NCBI GenBank assembly: GCA_037893245.1
Contig: JBAIAA010000397.1
Coordinates: 1 to 64,000 of the forward strand
DNA length: 64,000 nt
Reading direction: 5' to 3'
Source of the DNA: Crossaster papposus
Taxonomy: Eukaryota; Echinodermata; Asteroidea; Velatida; Solasteridae
Positions 11,431 through 23,329 of this stretch are shown piece after piece. Made by a program: the position numbers and the translations under genes. The notes under the pieces are model-generated. The model saw only the letters and a program-made list of their open reading frames with translations, made no database searches and was not told the DNA's origin. Numbering within the stretch: position 1 is the stretch's first letter; each line of letters begins with the position of its first letter.

Positions 11431-13865
11431 GCCTGGTTCTGTCATTGGTGCCAACTGTCATGCTTGTACCCCAAAACGCAAAATTGTTACACATATCTGC
11501 TGGACTATTGTTTCTGCCGTGACTCTGAACACGTGTTTTAGGGGACATGTTCATCTGACATGATCATCTTTGCGCGTGATTCGGATAAAACTGTAAAACC
11601 ACATTAACAAGCTCAAATTCAATTTGCAAGTATCATTACTGCAGGTATTCATCAACAACGACAACAACATTTAATATTGAATAGGCCAATCTGAACCATA
11701 TCTAAACTTACAGCGTGGTGAGATTAGCGAGTCCACTAAATGTTTCAGCAGAAATCGTCTGAAGGGGAAGGTTTACCATGAAACTGTCGAATCAAACGAA
11801 CAACAGCAAAGTTGAAATATTCTGCAAAATATTTATATCACAATAGAAAAGAATTGCACCACTAATAATAGTCCTTGCCCAAATTTAAGTTTCACACACG
11901 TGCTTTTGAACAATTATATATTTTGTTTGTCTCTGAGTAATTTTTCCTATTTGGATGTCGTCATCCCATGTTTTCGTTTGCAAGCAAAAAGGCCCCACCC
12001 ACGCGAAAGCCGAAAGTAATTATATGTGACAAAATAAACAATCGTTGGTGGATTTGGTTGTTCGATGTCTCTTGAAAGGAGTATAACTTTTGATATAGTA
12101 TGGCATGCATAATATTGAATTACATTTGTTTGGTGACATCAGAAACCATATCAAACTTAAAGCTCTTTAGGATTAGGGAGTCCTTCTACATGTAGTGCCC
12201 CAGCGGGGAATGACACGAGAGAAAGGTTGTCCATTGTACTGTCTAGTCAAAAGGAGAATACAAACTGAAATACACTCTAAAATAATTAAACTTATAGGTG
12301 TTAAAAGTGCTGTTGAACTGTTTTTGTCTCTATGAAATTGCCTGAATAGTACAGATGTAAAGTTCCTCTTCATTCTTATTTAAACATTGGACAGACTTGT
12401 AAAGTTATAATTTTTTTAATTTGATGTCTGTTGGTGTTTGTTTCTGCTGTGACTTTGAACACGGGTTAGGGTGATTAGCACAACAATTCAAGAAAATCCG
12501 TCGGGCATGGTCATCTTTGCGCGTGATTTCGATTCGGGTTAAACTGCAAAATTCATTAACAAGCTTAAAACAATTTTACAAGCATCATTGCTGCAGCTAA
12601 TCATCACCAACGACAACACAATTTAATAATGAATAAGCCTATCTGAACCACCATATCCAAACTTACAGAATTTCGAGATTGCCGAGTCCACGGAATATAC
12701 CGGCGGGAATCGTCTGAAGGGGAAGATTGCCCATTTCACTGTCAAATCAAACAAACAACAGCAAAGTTGAAATATTCTGCAGAATATTTATATCACAATA
12801 TAAAAGAATGGCACCACTAATAGTACTTGAACAAGTTTCACACTCGAGCTATTTGTTTGTGTTATTTGTGGTACTCCAAGTAACTTTTCAATAATTTATT
12901 TGAGCGAAAGATTATCCTATTTGGATGTCTTCATCCCATTTCGTGGTTAAACTTAAGAAACGCATCTTGCATGATCCATTACAGATCTCCTAAAGAAATG
13001 CAATACAAAGTTCTTTCTGGAAAATACATATACTGGATCTGCGAAAGTTAGAAGTTGACGTCACGTGGGAAGGGTCTAGCCCCCTGAAATATTGGCTCTA
13101 GAACCGCGCCTGCCCTTAATTGGTATTTTTTTTGCAACTACATAATTATTTCAGTATTTGATTTGTTGCAGTGTGACTGGTTTCCAATCACTCAGGATAC
13201 GTAACATCGTATTATGCTTCGCAGAAGGGCATAATGTGCGTACACGCGAACGCGTAATCACCAAAATGTTCCCCATTAGGGCATAATTTGTCAGGTTAAA
13301 CTGCCTCTAAACAATTTAAACATTTCCGTTGCTCCAAAAAAATGTGATTCAGACGTGTGTCAGATTAAAAAAATCGTCCGATTTATGATACGTGTGGTAG
13401 TATACCTAGACAAATATGGGACCTAGGGACTCCCCCCTTAGTCCCCCATACTATACACTCTCTATACTATTGTTACCTAACGCCCACCCCCCCCCCCCCC
13501 CCCCCCCCCCCCCACTCCCCCACCCCCTTAAAAACCTAACCATAATTCTTGAGAAACCACAACATTTCTTAAGCACAATGACACCACAAAAGGAAGGGGG
13601 GTTCTCTCCGTCCCATGTCTTGCTTCATAAGGGTGGGAGAGCGTTGGATTCGTAATGCGTGGGGCAACGTTATAGCCTTTCAATGCAATTTTTCTTGAAT
13701 CATGATATTTTCGCGTCAGAACGCCCATGCCCTTCTGCCGGAGACCCGACGACATAGGCCCTGGAATCCAGTCTACTCACAGAGAGGATATTTTAGCAAC
13801 AAACACAAACGACCATCACTAAACACTCACAGGCCATCGAGACGATAAAATCTGCTGAATACGCC
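11431..13865. repeat. Satellite block III, one full alpha-beta-gamma-delta macro-unit
   Basis: The phrase GGTTCTGTCATTGGTGCC at ~11432 returns at ~13868, giving a macro-period of ~2.44 kb. Anchor spacing inside (about 11804 to 12760) is ~956 bp. The oligo-C tract in delta lies at 13486-13514. No coding content is supported. Confidence 0.7.
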
Positions 13866-14170
13866 TGGTTCTGTCATTGGTGCCAACTGTCATGCTTGTA
13901 ACCCCAAAACGCAAAATTGTTACACATATCTGCTGGACTATTGTTTCTGCCATGACTCTGAACACGTGTTTTAGGGGACATGTTCATCTGACATGGTCAT
14001 CTTTGTGCGGTTGTTCATTGTACTGTCGAGTCAAAAGGAGAATACAAACTGAAATACACTTCAAAATAATTAAAATTACGTGTTAAAAGTGCTGTTGAAA
14101 TTGTTTTTGTCTCTATGAAATTACCTGTATAGTACGATGTAAAGTTCCTCTTCATTTTTATTTAAACATT
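13866..14170. repeat. Partial satellite unit
   Basis: A truncated alpha unit with an internal deletion: the text jumps from the GGACATGTTCATCTGACATGG region (around 13978-13996) to the unit end (AGTCAAAAGGAGAATACAAA, around 14028). It stops near 14170 where unrelated sequence begins. Confidence 0.6.
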
Positions 14171-14734
14171 TGACAGATTTGTACGATTTATATATGTTGC
14201 CCCAAAAATGAATAAAAACACCGGCAACAAAGACAACAAATCGGATATATAAAAAAAAGATTGGGTATAATTTCATGTAGCTGTTAAGCAGAACAAGTTG
14301 CTTAGCACAAAAGGTCTTGCTCAGTAAAAACTGGTTTCCATCCAAAATTCAATGTGCCTGTTTATGCAAAGCAAAAGTCAGCTGAATATATACCAGTCAC
14401 AAACAATATTTTATCACCTGAAAATTAGGTCTATAAATATGTTTTGGCCAAGTAAGAATTGTTATGCTAAGTATTTGTTGGGCTTAGCACAAGCGACGTC
14501 GGAAACGTTGTAATATAATGCAAACAAAGCCTTTTAGATGTTCTTTTCTATAAGAATAACAACTAGAATGTTATTCTTAAGAATTACTTGAGCAACAAAT
14601 TGTCAACAACAACCCCCCCCCCCCCCCCCCCCCTTTTAATGCAATAATTGCTGACTCAGCAAAGTATCACAATTCACAATTGCTATAATTTATATTAAAC
14701 GTATAACTATCTCTCATTAGACCATTCATAACAT
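14171..14734. repeat. MITE-like segment and oligo-C tract
   Basis: The segment contains short inverted words around TTAAGCAG and GCTTAGCAC (14281-14310 and 14490-14500), a pattern seen in small dispersed elements. Boundaries and target duplication could not be fixed. An oligo-C run lies at 14612-14633. No gene. Confidence 0.3.
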
Positions 14735-15510
14735 AGAGCAACAGTTTTTAGACCCAACACCCAACGAGGGATCGCGCAAGCAACATCCTGGATCTAATCT
14801 TGACATTGTATCCAAACTCCACCAAGAACACTATGATATTGCAGCCTGCAGTCAAAAAGAAGGAACCTATGATTAATCTTTATTTACAGCAAAGGTGACA
14901 TGAAAGGTGTGAGATCGGATTTTGTAACTTTTCAAGAAGAATTGTTTAGCTAGGCACCTCCGTAATCAATGATAACTGGCCCCTGTTAAAGAATTCTATT
15001 CTGCAGACAATAGAGAATAATATCCCTAGTAAGATTGCAGGATCTCTTGGCAACCGGCCATGGATTACATCTTCCCTCAAACGTATGAACAGAAAGAAGA
15101 CCAGAATGTACAAGAAGGCAAAAACCTCCAACTCCAAGGATGACTGGGTTCATTTTAAGTCATTCCGCAAAGTTGTACAGAGAAAGATCTGAGCCTTCTA
15201 CTGGTCATATACCAACCGCATGATGGATGATCCTGGTGGCAAACATAGGAAACATTTCTGGCGCTTTATCAAATCAAGGCGACTAGATACTACTGGTGTC
15301 TCGCCCCTTACACAAAATAACAAGGTCATCTCAGACTATATCAAAACGTAAAGCTAGAATTTTGGACATGAAATTCAAGTCTGTTTTCACCTCCGATAGT
15401 CTGTCTGATCTGCCATCAATGGCCGATTCTCCGTTTTCTGATGCCGAGCACATTATGGTGAGTGGCGTGCGTAAACTACTTGTCTTTTAAAAAGCTTAAC
15501 ATCATCAAGG
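14735..15510 (+). pseudogene. LINE copy B, endonuclease C-terminus and EN-RT linker
   Basis: Around 14755-14830 the translation gives the C-terminal endonuclease motif (ASNILDLILT followed by PNSTKN). A linker follows near 15050-15150, with RPWITSSLKRMNRKK and YKKAK-type sequence, and then the region that precedes RT motif 0 (FKSVFTSD..DLPSMADSPF at 15375-15435). Stops and shifts separate these blocks. The frame leads straight into the interrupting 757-bp insertion, and RT motifs resume after it. Confidence 0.75.
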
Positions 15511-16267
15511 TGTGACGGTTGCAATGCGAACCCCCCTCTATATTTTTTTGAATTACGTAATCCTTTTTCTATTATTGGCGAGCGCCCTCTTGGTTTGTAA
15601 ACCCGTTTGCGCGCTTTCCACTTTTGGTCATTCTGTTTTCGCTCGAAGACCAAGTAACACCGTCTTCGATTCTTAAACAGGTAAGGAACTTTACATTAAT
15701 TCTCTTTGGATATTTACCATGATTTTAACTTTAATTAACTGATTTGTTTACAATAGTACCTACTTATTCTTTGGTTTCATGTATATCTTTCTTTAGGCTG
15801 TTATTTTATTGATTTTGGAAAGCATATAGCCAGATTGACATGAATATCGTGACTGCGTCATTAATGTACTAGGGCCTATATTTCCTAATTCATTTCTTAT
15901 TGTAAAAGAGACTTGTCATTGACGCAGTTGAAAAAAATTACTAATTCATTTCTGTATTTTGTATAAGATTGAAAATATACTCTATTTGTTGATTTCCACT
16001 GTACATTTGTTACAAATTGAAGATGGCGAACGCTGCCGGAATTTAGGCGCGAACCGCGGTTAGGGTTTAGTTGACTTATCCTTTGTTGTATCCAATGTTT
16101 TGAATAATTTTTCTTAGCATTTTAGTATATTCGTTCTTTTGTATTGTGTATTTATTGATTCTGTTTTCGGTCGAAGACCAAGTAAAACCGTCTTCGATTC
16201 CTCAACAGAAATAAACCAGCAAAAACTGAGACTCTGCCTGTAGCCCGCATCATCTACGAGGGTCACA
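15511..16267 (+). mobile_element. Probable solo LTR inserted in LINE copy B
   Basis: The segment begins TGTGACGG and ends GGGTCACA, so it has TG..CA ends with a 6-bp inverted terminus (TGTGAC/GTCACA). It interrupts LINE coding sequence between the KLNIIK-type and TGPDSIPTRFF motifs. A short internal duplication centred on GAAGACCAAGTAA occurs at ~15645 and ~16177. Only AAG matches at the two flanks, so a clean 4-6 bp duplication is not shown. A MITE is the alternative. Confidence 0.45.
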
Positions 16268-17700
16268 AATACAACAGGTCCGGATTCCATTCAATCCCGT
16301 TTTTTTAAAGACATGGCAGAGGAAATATCTCCTATCTTGTCATTCATCTTTCAACAGTAGTTGAAGTCTGGTGAAATCCCTCATGACTTGAGAATTGCAA
16401 ACATAATTCCCATCATTCCATAAAGGTGATTGCATGAAGCCGCCGTATCACTCACATCAATATCATGTAAAATACTTGAGCATATTATTTTTTTATTATG
16501 AAACTCACAACATTTTAATTGAAAGTCAACATGGCTTTCGCCCTGGTCGCTCCTGTGAATCACAGCTTATTATTACAATTCATGATCTGGATGACAGAAA
16601 TCAAACAGATTCCATCATTCTTGACTTCTCCAAGGCTTTTTATAGAGTACCCCACCAAAGACTCCTCCTAAACTATTTCATTACGGAGTTCGTGGCTCTC
16701 TTCTGAATTGGTTTAACAACTTCCTCACCCAAAAAATCCAACGAGTTGTGGTAGATGGCGAAGCTTCGGAGTAGTCAGATGTTCTTTCTGGAGTTCCCCA
16801 TGGCATGGTGTTAGTGCCATTGTTATTTCTCACATTCATCAATGATGTATCAAACTGCATCACATCGTCCATACGGCTATTCGCCGTTGATTGTTTTATG
16901 TACCGTTCTCAATTTGGATGACTGCAGAGCTCTTGAAAAATATCTTGAGTCACTGCATTCTTGGTCAGCCAAATGGCAAATGAAGTTTAACATCGACAAA
17001 TGCCATGTGATGCAAGTTTCCCACCGTAAATACAACATCGGCTTTGACTACCACTTGGGTAATGATGTACTGGCATCAGTTGATGAACATCCATCTCTTT
17101 CAACTCCAAGCTTTCCTTGATGACACATAATCAAACATCACTTTGAAAGCCAACCGGATGCTAGGGTTAATTAAGAGGAATCTAAGGCACTGTTACCCAC
17201 GGCTGAAAAAACAAGCTTACATCTCTCTGGTCAGGCCTCATTTAGAATATTGCTCCTCAGTTTAGAATCCTCGTTATCGCACCTCCACCAACCAAGTAGA
17301 AGCCATCCAAAGGAGAGCAGCTAGATTTGTGCAGAACATCTATCAGCGCACTGAAAGTGTTACTGCAATGATACAAAACCTGCAGGGCCTTCACTTCAAG
17401 CTAGAAGGGAAGCAGCCAACAACATTAGGATGTACACAATTCCCCACAAGCTCATTGCCATCAACAAGGAATAGTACCTGACCCCAATGACAGATACCAG
17501 GCTAATAAAGTACCATCAGTCTAGATACCAGCTTCTCACAACTCATTCCTCCAATAACATCAATGACAAGTTCTTCTTCATGCCTACAGCTGTCCAAATA
17601 TGAAATGCTCTTTCTGTAGATGTCATCTCAGCTCCATCAGTGGGGGTCTTCAGGGCACTTTTCTCTTCCCACTACTTCTAGCTCCAAGATTGGAGTTTTT
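16268..17700 (+). pseudogene. LINE reverse transcriptase, copy B, broken
   Basis: Near-identical to copy A, with a slightly more complete N-terminal RT (TGPDSIPTRFFKDMAEE after 16268). The active-site box reads FAVD at 16880-16891 instead of FADD, removing a catalytic aspartate. It carries the same frameshifts near 16700 and 17120. C-terminal motifs continue to ~17690. It is non-functional. Confidence 0.85.
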
Positions 17701-19399
17701 TTAAAAACTTGCACCTGTACTTGTAGGCCTATTATACGGTATTTCCCCAGCTTCATTTACACCTTAAGCTGCACCTCGGCGTTAATATCTAGAAGTGGAC
17801 TTTGCCGAGTATCACCTTATACCTAGTTGTGTCCTCGTTGGTCAATAAATGAGGTGGACCTGCAGGCCTTAAATTTGGTGATAGGGCAAGGCCACTTTGG
17901 CCTTGAATGATGCAACATTTTGGAGGGCACTAAGGCCAGTTTGGGTAGGGCACCAAGGCAAAACCTTAATAATCCTTAATCATCTGACCCCTATCTTTTG
18001 TCCTGGGTAACTTACAAACAAGACAGAGAGCCCCACGCCCCTTCTCTCCCCCAAACAAATTTTAAAAAATATAATAATAAAATAAAACAGTTATTAAAAC
18101 ATCAATTTGTATCCACCTTTTTAAAATGTAAAGTCGGCCTAAATTGTAAATTTAATATTGTTTCCATATCTTAGTTTGTGGAGACGATAATTAGTATTAG
18201 TACTTCATTGTGTGCCTTAAAAAGACTTTGAGATCGAGAATATTATTAGATCACTTCCATGTTCATTCACGCCTAGCAAGACTTTCAGATGCAGGAGCAC
18301 ATAACTTAACAGTCTTTAAAATGTGTCAAACCTTGAACATCGCCGAGTCAGCAGTTATTTCGTCAGTGCATCGAAGTTGTGTGTACTTTTGTAGCATTCT
18401 AAAGTTACATCGGAATCAGTTAAAGTATCTGAGTGCATCATAACTACACAATTTCAATGTCGTTTTTGCATTCAAGCACTATTCAACCACCTTTTTGTCA
18501 TTAAATTGAGACATATTTTGCATATTGCTGACTTATTTTTGTAGTATGTAAAAATGGTTTATGAAAGGTTACGCTACTGTAAGGTCAAACAGGAAGCAAT
18601 ACGTGCATTTGAGTGCATTTACCGCCTTTTATTACAACATTTCCTATGCATCCTGAGCCACGCTGCGCTTATACGAGCTTTCTACAATTCACGCTCAAAC
18701 CCCTGCGGTCATTCGGCAAGATCCGTGGTTATTAGCGCAAAGATTCATGCGCCCAATCAGAGCCTCCGTTGCAAACAGACCAAGGCCGTTTTCCAAGCCC
18801 CTGGCTTTGGATTCGTCTCCAGCTACAGCCTATTGCTAAAGTGTATAAATGAAGCTTGAGACTGAGATGAAGCTGGGGTTCGGAAAACAGCCCAACTGTG
18901 ATGCGAACCAACTTCGAGCCCAACGCGCATTTATATTGGTCCATTCGCTTGGACATCTGAGGTGTTCACACAAATGTTCATCCTCCCACATACAAATTAA
19001 AATTAATCCGAAAAATTGTAGAAATTAACGTACAGAACGTGAAATAAACCTATACAGTATACAGAATAAGAAACATGAAAGACTGAAAAGCTACGTAAAC
19101 GCCAATAAAATTAAGTATAGTGGTAGAAATTGTAATTTTTCCAGGGGTGGACGTTCATATATATCATGTATTGGCCAACTCGTTTAATAATTGCTGCGAA
19201 TGTCCGCAGGGTTTGAGGGCGACAATTCAAGAGCCCGTTAAACGCTGCGTGGCTCAGGATGTCCCTGTGTCGCTTATGCGTTTTTAGACGCCATTTATAA
19301 AAATGGCCGCCAATGCTGACACATGCCTTTTTCCAGGTGGGTCCAATCCTGAAAACATTATTTCGGCTATGGTCTAGAAGTGTGCCAACTTTCATGCTT
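17701..19399. repeat. LINE 3' UTR and flank, macro-duplication copy B
   Basis: Collinear with 5791-7529 at a constant offset of about 11,900 bp and with very few differences, implying a recent large tandem duplication. No supported gene. Confidence 0.75.
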
Positions 19400-21700
19400 G
19401 TACCCAAAACCCACAATTGTTACACATTATCTGCTGGACTATTGTTTCTGTTGTGGCTATGGACACGTGTTAGGGGATTAGAACAAACATCCAAGAAAAT
19501 CCGTCAGACATGGTCATCTTTGCGCGTGATTCGGATAAAACTTCAAAACTCCATTAACAAGCTTGAAATCAATTTACTAGCACCATTACTGCAGGTATTC
19601 ATCAACAACGACAATAACATTTAATATTGAATAGGCCTATCTGAACCATATCCAAACTTACAGCGTGGTGAGATTAGCGAGTCCGCTAAATGTTTCAGTA
19701 GAAATCGTCTGAAGGGGAAGATTGTTCATTTGACTGTCGAATCAAACAAAGAACAGCAAAGTTGAAATATTCTGCAAAATATGTATATCACAATAGAAAA
19801 GAATGGCACCACTAATAGTACTTGCCCAAATTTAAGTTTCAAACACGTGCTTTTGAACAATTATATATTTTTTTTGTCTCTGATTAATTTTTCCTATTTG
19901 GATGTCTTTATCCCATGTTTTCGTTTGCAAGCAAAAAGCCCCCCCCCCCCACCCACGCGAAAGCCGAAAGTAATTATATGTGACGAAATAAACAATCGTT
20001 GATGAATTTGGTTGTTCGATGTCTCTTGAAAGGAGTAACTTTTGATATAGTATAGCATGCATACGATTGAGTTGCATTCTTTTGGTGACATCAGAAACAA
20101 TATCAAACTTAAAGCTCTTTAAGATTAGGGAGTCCCTCTACATGTAGTGGCCCAGCGGGGAATGACACGAGTGAAAGGTTGTCCATTGTACTGTCGAGTC
20201 AAAAGGAGAATACAAACTGAAATACACTCTAAAATAATTAAACTTATGTTAAAAGTGCTGTTGAACTGTTTTTGTCTCTATGAAATAGCTTGAATAGTAC
20301 AGATGTAAAGTTCCTCTTCATTCTTATTTAAACATCTGACAGATTTGTACAATTTATAATTTGTGTAATTGAATGTTTGTTGGCGTTTGTTTCTGCCGTG
20401 ACTTTGGACATGGGTTAAGGGATTAGCACAAACATCAAAGAAAATCCGTCGGGTATATGGTCATCTTTGCGCGTGATTTTCGATTCGGGTTAAACCGCAA
20501 AATTCATTAATAAGCTTAGAACAATTTTACAAGCATCATTGCTGCAGCTAATCATCACCAACGACAACACAATTTAATAATGAATAAGCCTATATGACCC
20601 ATATCCAAACTTACAGTAATTTGAGATTGCCGAGTCCATGGAATGTACTGGCGGGAATCGTCTGAAGGGGAAGATTGATCATAAAACTGTCGAATCAAAC
20701 GAAGAACAGCAAAGTTGAAATATTCTGCAGCATATTTATATCACAATGTAAAAGAATTGCACCTCTAATAGTACTTGACCAAGTTTCACACCCGTGTTAT
20801 ATTTTTGTTGTTATTTGTGGTTCTCCGAGTAACTTTTCAATAATTTATTTGAGCGAAAGATTATCCTATTTGGATGTCTTCATCACATTTTTTATTTGCA
20901 AGTAAAAATGCTCCCCTCCCCCTGCAAAAGCCTGCAATGTAATATATGTGACAAAGTAAACAAATAAACAATCGTTGGTGGATATGGTTGTTCGATGTCT
21001 CTTTCAAAATGAAGTAACTTTTGATATTTGAATACAAGTTAAACTTAAGGAACGCATCTTGCATGATCCATTACAGATACCCTAAAAAATGCAATACAAA
21101 GTTATTTCTGGAATATACATATACTGTATTGTTGTATAGTGAACCTAAAGGCCAACTACAGTCCCTAACGTACGAAGAGTCTAGCCCCCTGAAATATTGG
21201 CTCTAGAACCGCGCCTGCCCTACATAATTATTTTACTATTTCATTTTTTGCAGTGTAACTGGTTTCCAATCACTCAGGCTACGTAACATCGTCTTATGCT
21301 TCACAGAAGGGCATAATGTGCGTACACGCGAACGCGTAATCACCAAAATGTTCCCCATTAGGGCATAATTTGTCAGGTAAAACTGCCTCCAAACAATTTT
21401 AACATTTCCGTTGCTCCAACAAAATGTGATTCAGACGTGTGTCAGATTAAAAAATCGTCCGATTTATGATACGTGTGGTAGTATACCCAGAAAAATATGG
21501 GACCGAGGGACTCCCCCCTCAGTCCCCCATACATATACACTCTCTATGCTATTGTTACCTAACGCCCCCCCCCCCCCCCCCCCCCCCCCCCCCGCTCCCT
21601 TAAAAACCTAAACATAATTCTTGAGAAACCACAACATTCCACAAGCACAATGACACCACAAAGGAAAGGGTGTTCTCTCCGTCCCACGTCTTGCTTCATA
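19400..21700. repeat. Satellite block IV (alpha, beta, gamma, delta)
   Basis: Anchors lie at ~19755 and ~20706 (about 950 bp apart). A short oligo-C tract occurs at 19939-19950, then beta to ~21220, gamma, and delta with an oligo-C run at 21565-21593. The block is cut at 21700 by a MITE within delta. Confidence 0.75.
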
Positions 21701-22497
21701 AGGGTGGGATTTCACGGGGTACGTGGACGATTCGCGCAGGATGCGAATGCCCAAAAAGTCCAACATTCGGAGAAGTTTTTCTCCAAATATGTCGCGACAA
21801 TGCGCTTTCTCACAACGTATGTGCCAACGTCGTGTGTAGATTTGCCGAACTATGGCCAGTCCACATACACGAAGAACATGCGACTAAAATGCACGAATCT
21901 CGGGCAACATTCGTGCGGACATTTCGCGACACATGCGATACATGCGAACGTTTTGCGCATATTTTGCGAATAATGAACGTCGTGCGGCATTCATGCGACA
22001 TTCGTACATATGTCGCGCGATATCTTGTGAAAGGCTCGCTTTGCTTCTTTGGCGAAGTCCACCTGTTCTCAAGAAGTACGCGAACAGTTATTGAATAGCT
22101 CGAGAAATTATCGGACGAACTTCGCTGCTTTTGAGAGACATGCGCAATACATTCTTTAAACTGTCGGAATCTGTTTCGGGTTTCACGAAGATTTTACGAA
22201 ACATCACGCACGTCGTGAGTAGGTCGTGCGCATATGACGAAGCTTTTAAGAAATGTTTTAAGGGAAATCACGAGCAAATCACGACCCGGAGTGCGGGAAA
22301 CGTTCGCAAGAAATGTCAAACTTTTTTGAAATTCCCGCCGAACTAAAAACGACTCCCGCGAACAATTAAAGGCGCTTCCGAACCCCCGCGCATGTTTTCG
22401 AACTTTTGGAGCCTAAAATACGAACGTTGGACTTTGCCATTTTCCCGGCATTTGCATCCTTTGCAAATCGTTCGCGTGCCCCGTGAAAACCCACTCT
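21701..22497. mobile_element. ~800-bp foldback/MITE in delta repeat
   Basis: Ends are inverted over roughly 85 bp: AGGGTGGGATTTCACGGGG at the left and CCCCGTGAAAACCCACTCT at the right. Both are followed inward by CGAACGATT- and TCCAACATTCG-like words. A 300-bp copy with the same ends occupies the same delta position at 32294-32593. Delta copies at ~11205 and ~13625 have no insertion. Interior is rich in ATGCGACA/GTCGCG words and non-coding. Confidence 0.65.
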
Positions 22498-22500
22498 AAA

Positions 22501-22680
22501 GCCCAGTTCATACTTCACGCGAAAGCGATTGCGATACGAATTTGACGTCACAAAGCATTTGCTGCGAACTTTCGCCCAAGTTATAAGGAGTTCAACTTTT
22601 GCGATTTCGTATCGCGAAAACTCCACCTGACGTCACAAATTCGCGTTAGCGTTTGCTTTCGCGCCGAGTATGAACCGGCC
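22501..22680. mobile_element. 180-bp MITE
   Basis: The left end GCCCAGTTCATACTTCACGC is mirrored at the right by GGCCGGTTCATACTCGGCGC (as reverse complement). Long palindromic pairing continues inward around GCGAAAGCG and GACGTCACAAA. It abuts the preceding MITE. Target duplication is not clear. Confidence 0.55.
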
Positions 22681-22789
22681 TTATAGTGTAGGATGCTATG
22701 TGTATTTGCATTTGTTTTGCTAAGGATGCTTTTTTTGTTTCATTGGCTAGAGTAGACTCTCAGCTCTCAGAAAAGTATTGGTAACATTT

Positions 22790-23090
22790 TTTTCCGTCAA
22801 ACGTATGGCCGCCATCTTGAATTTCAAAATGGCCGCCGTTTCCAAAAGAATTTGCCCTATAACTTTGGTTCTTAGCAACATAGGGAGTCAAACTTGTTGG
22901 CAAAGCCTGATTTTTACAATACCAGGGATTTCAAAAATATTAAAATTAAGTGTATAGCTATATACGTATGACCGCCATCTTGGATTTCAAAATGGCCGCC
23001 CTTTCTAGAGGATTTTGCCCTATAACTTTTTTTGTTCTGAGCAACATATGGTCAAACTTGGTGGCAATAAAACGTATAGCTATAGCTGTT
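22790..23090. repeat. Two tandem copies of a YY1-like dyad repeat
   Basis: GGCCGCCATCTTGAATTTC (22806) and its relative GACCGCCATCTTGGATTTC (22969) are each followed by AAAATGGCCGCC, then TTTGCCCTATAACTTT and a conserved stretch, giving a ~165-bp period. GCCGCCATCTT is the complement of AAGATGGCGGC, the YY1/Pho core. The same dyad occurs inside the TTA-flanked element (42160-42205, 45950-45975). Confidence 0.5.
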
Positions 23091-23329
23091 GTCAGCAATC
23101 TTAGACTGGCAGGTGTAATTACGCAGCTGTAAATGTAAATTATAAACCTGACAATAATAATTTGCTTTTGATGCTGTTTTAACTTGTACCAGATGTTTTA
23201 TAATAATGCTAATTAAATTGTTGACCCTTTTGTTAATCTGTAATAACATGACAATATGAGAGCTGTCAAATAAGGGTGCTGTTGTGGTTACTTAACCCTG
23301 TATGTACCAATGCCAGCCTCAGGCTATCA
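23091..23329. other. Short spacer
   Basis: AT-rich spacer between the dyad repeat and LINE copy C. No recognised content. Confidence 0.4.

Noticed and set aside
11096-13755. Conserved 75-codon minus-strand frame in delta repeats
   Set aside because: Its conservation follows from recent duplication of the DNA. The copy at 32.7 kb is disrupted and no family is recognised.
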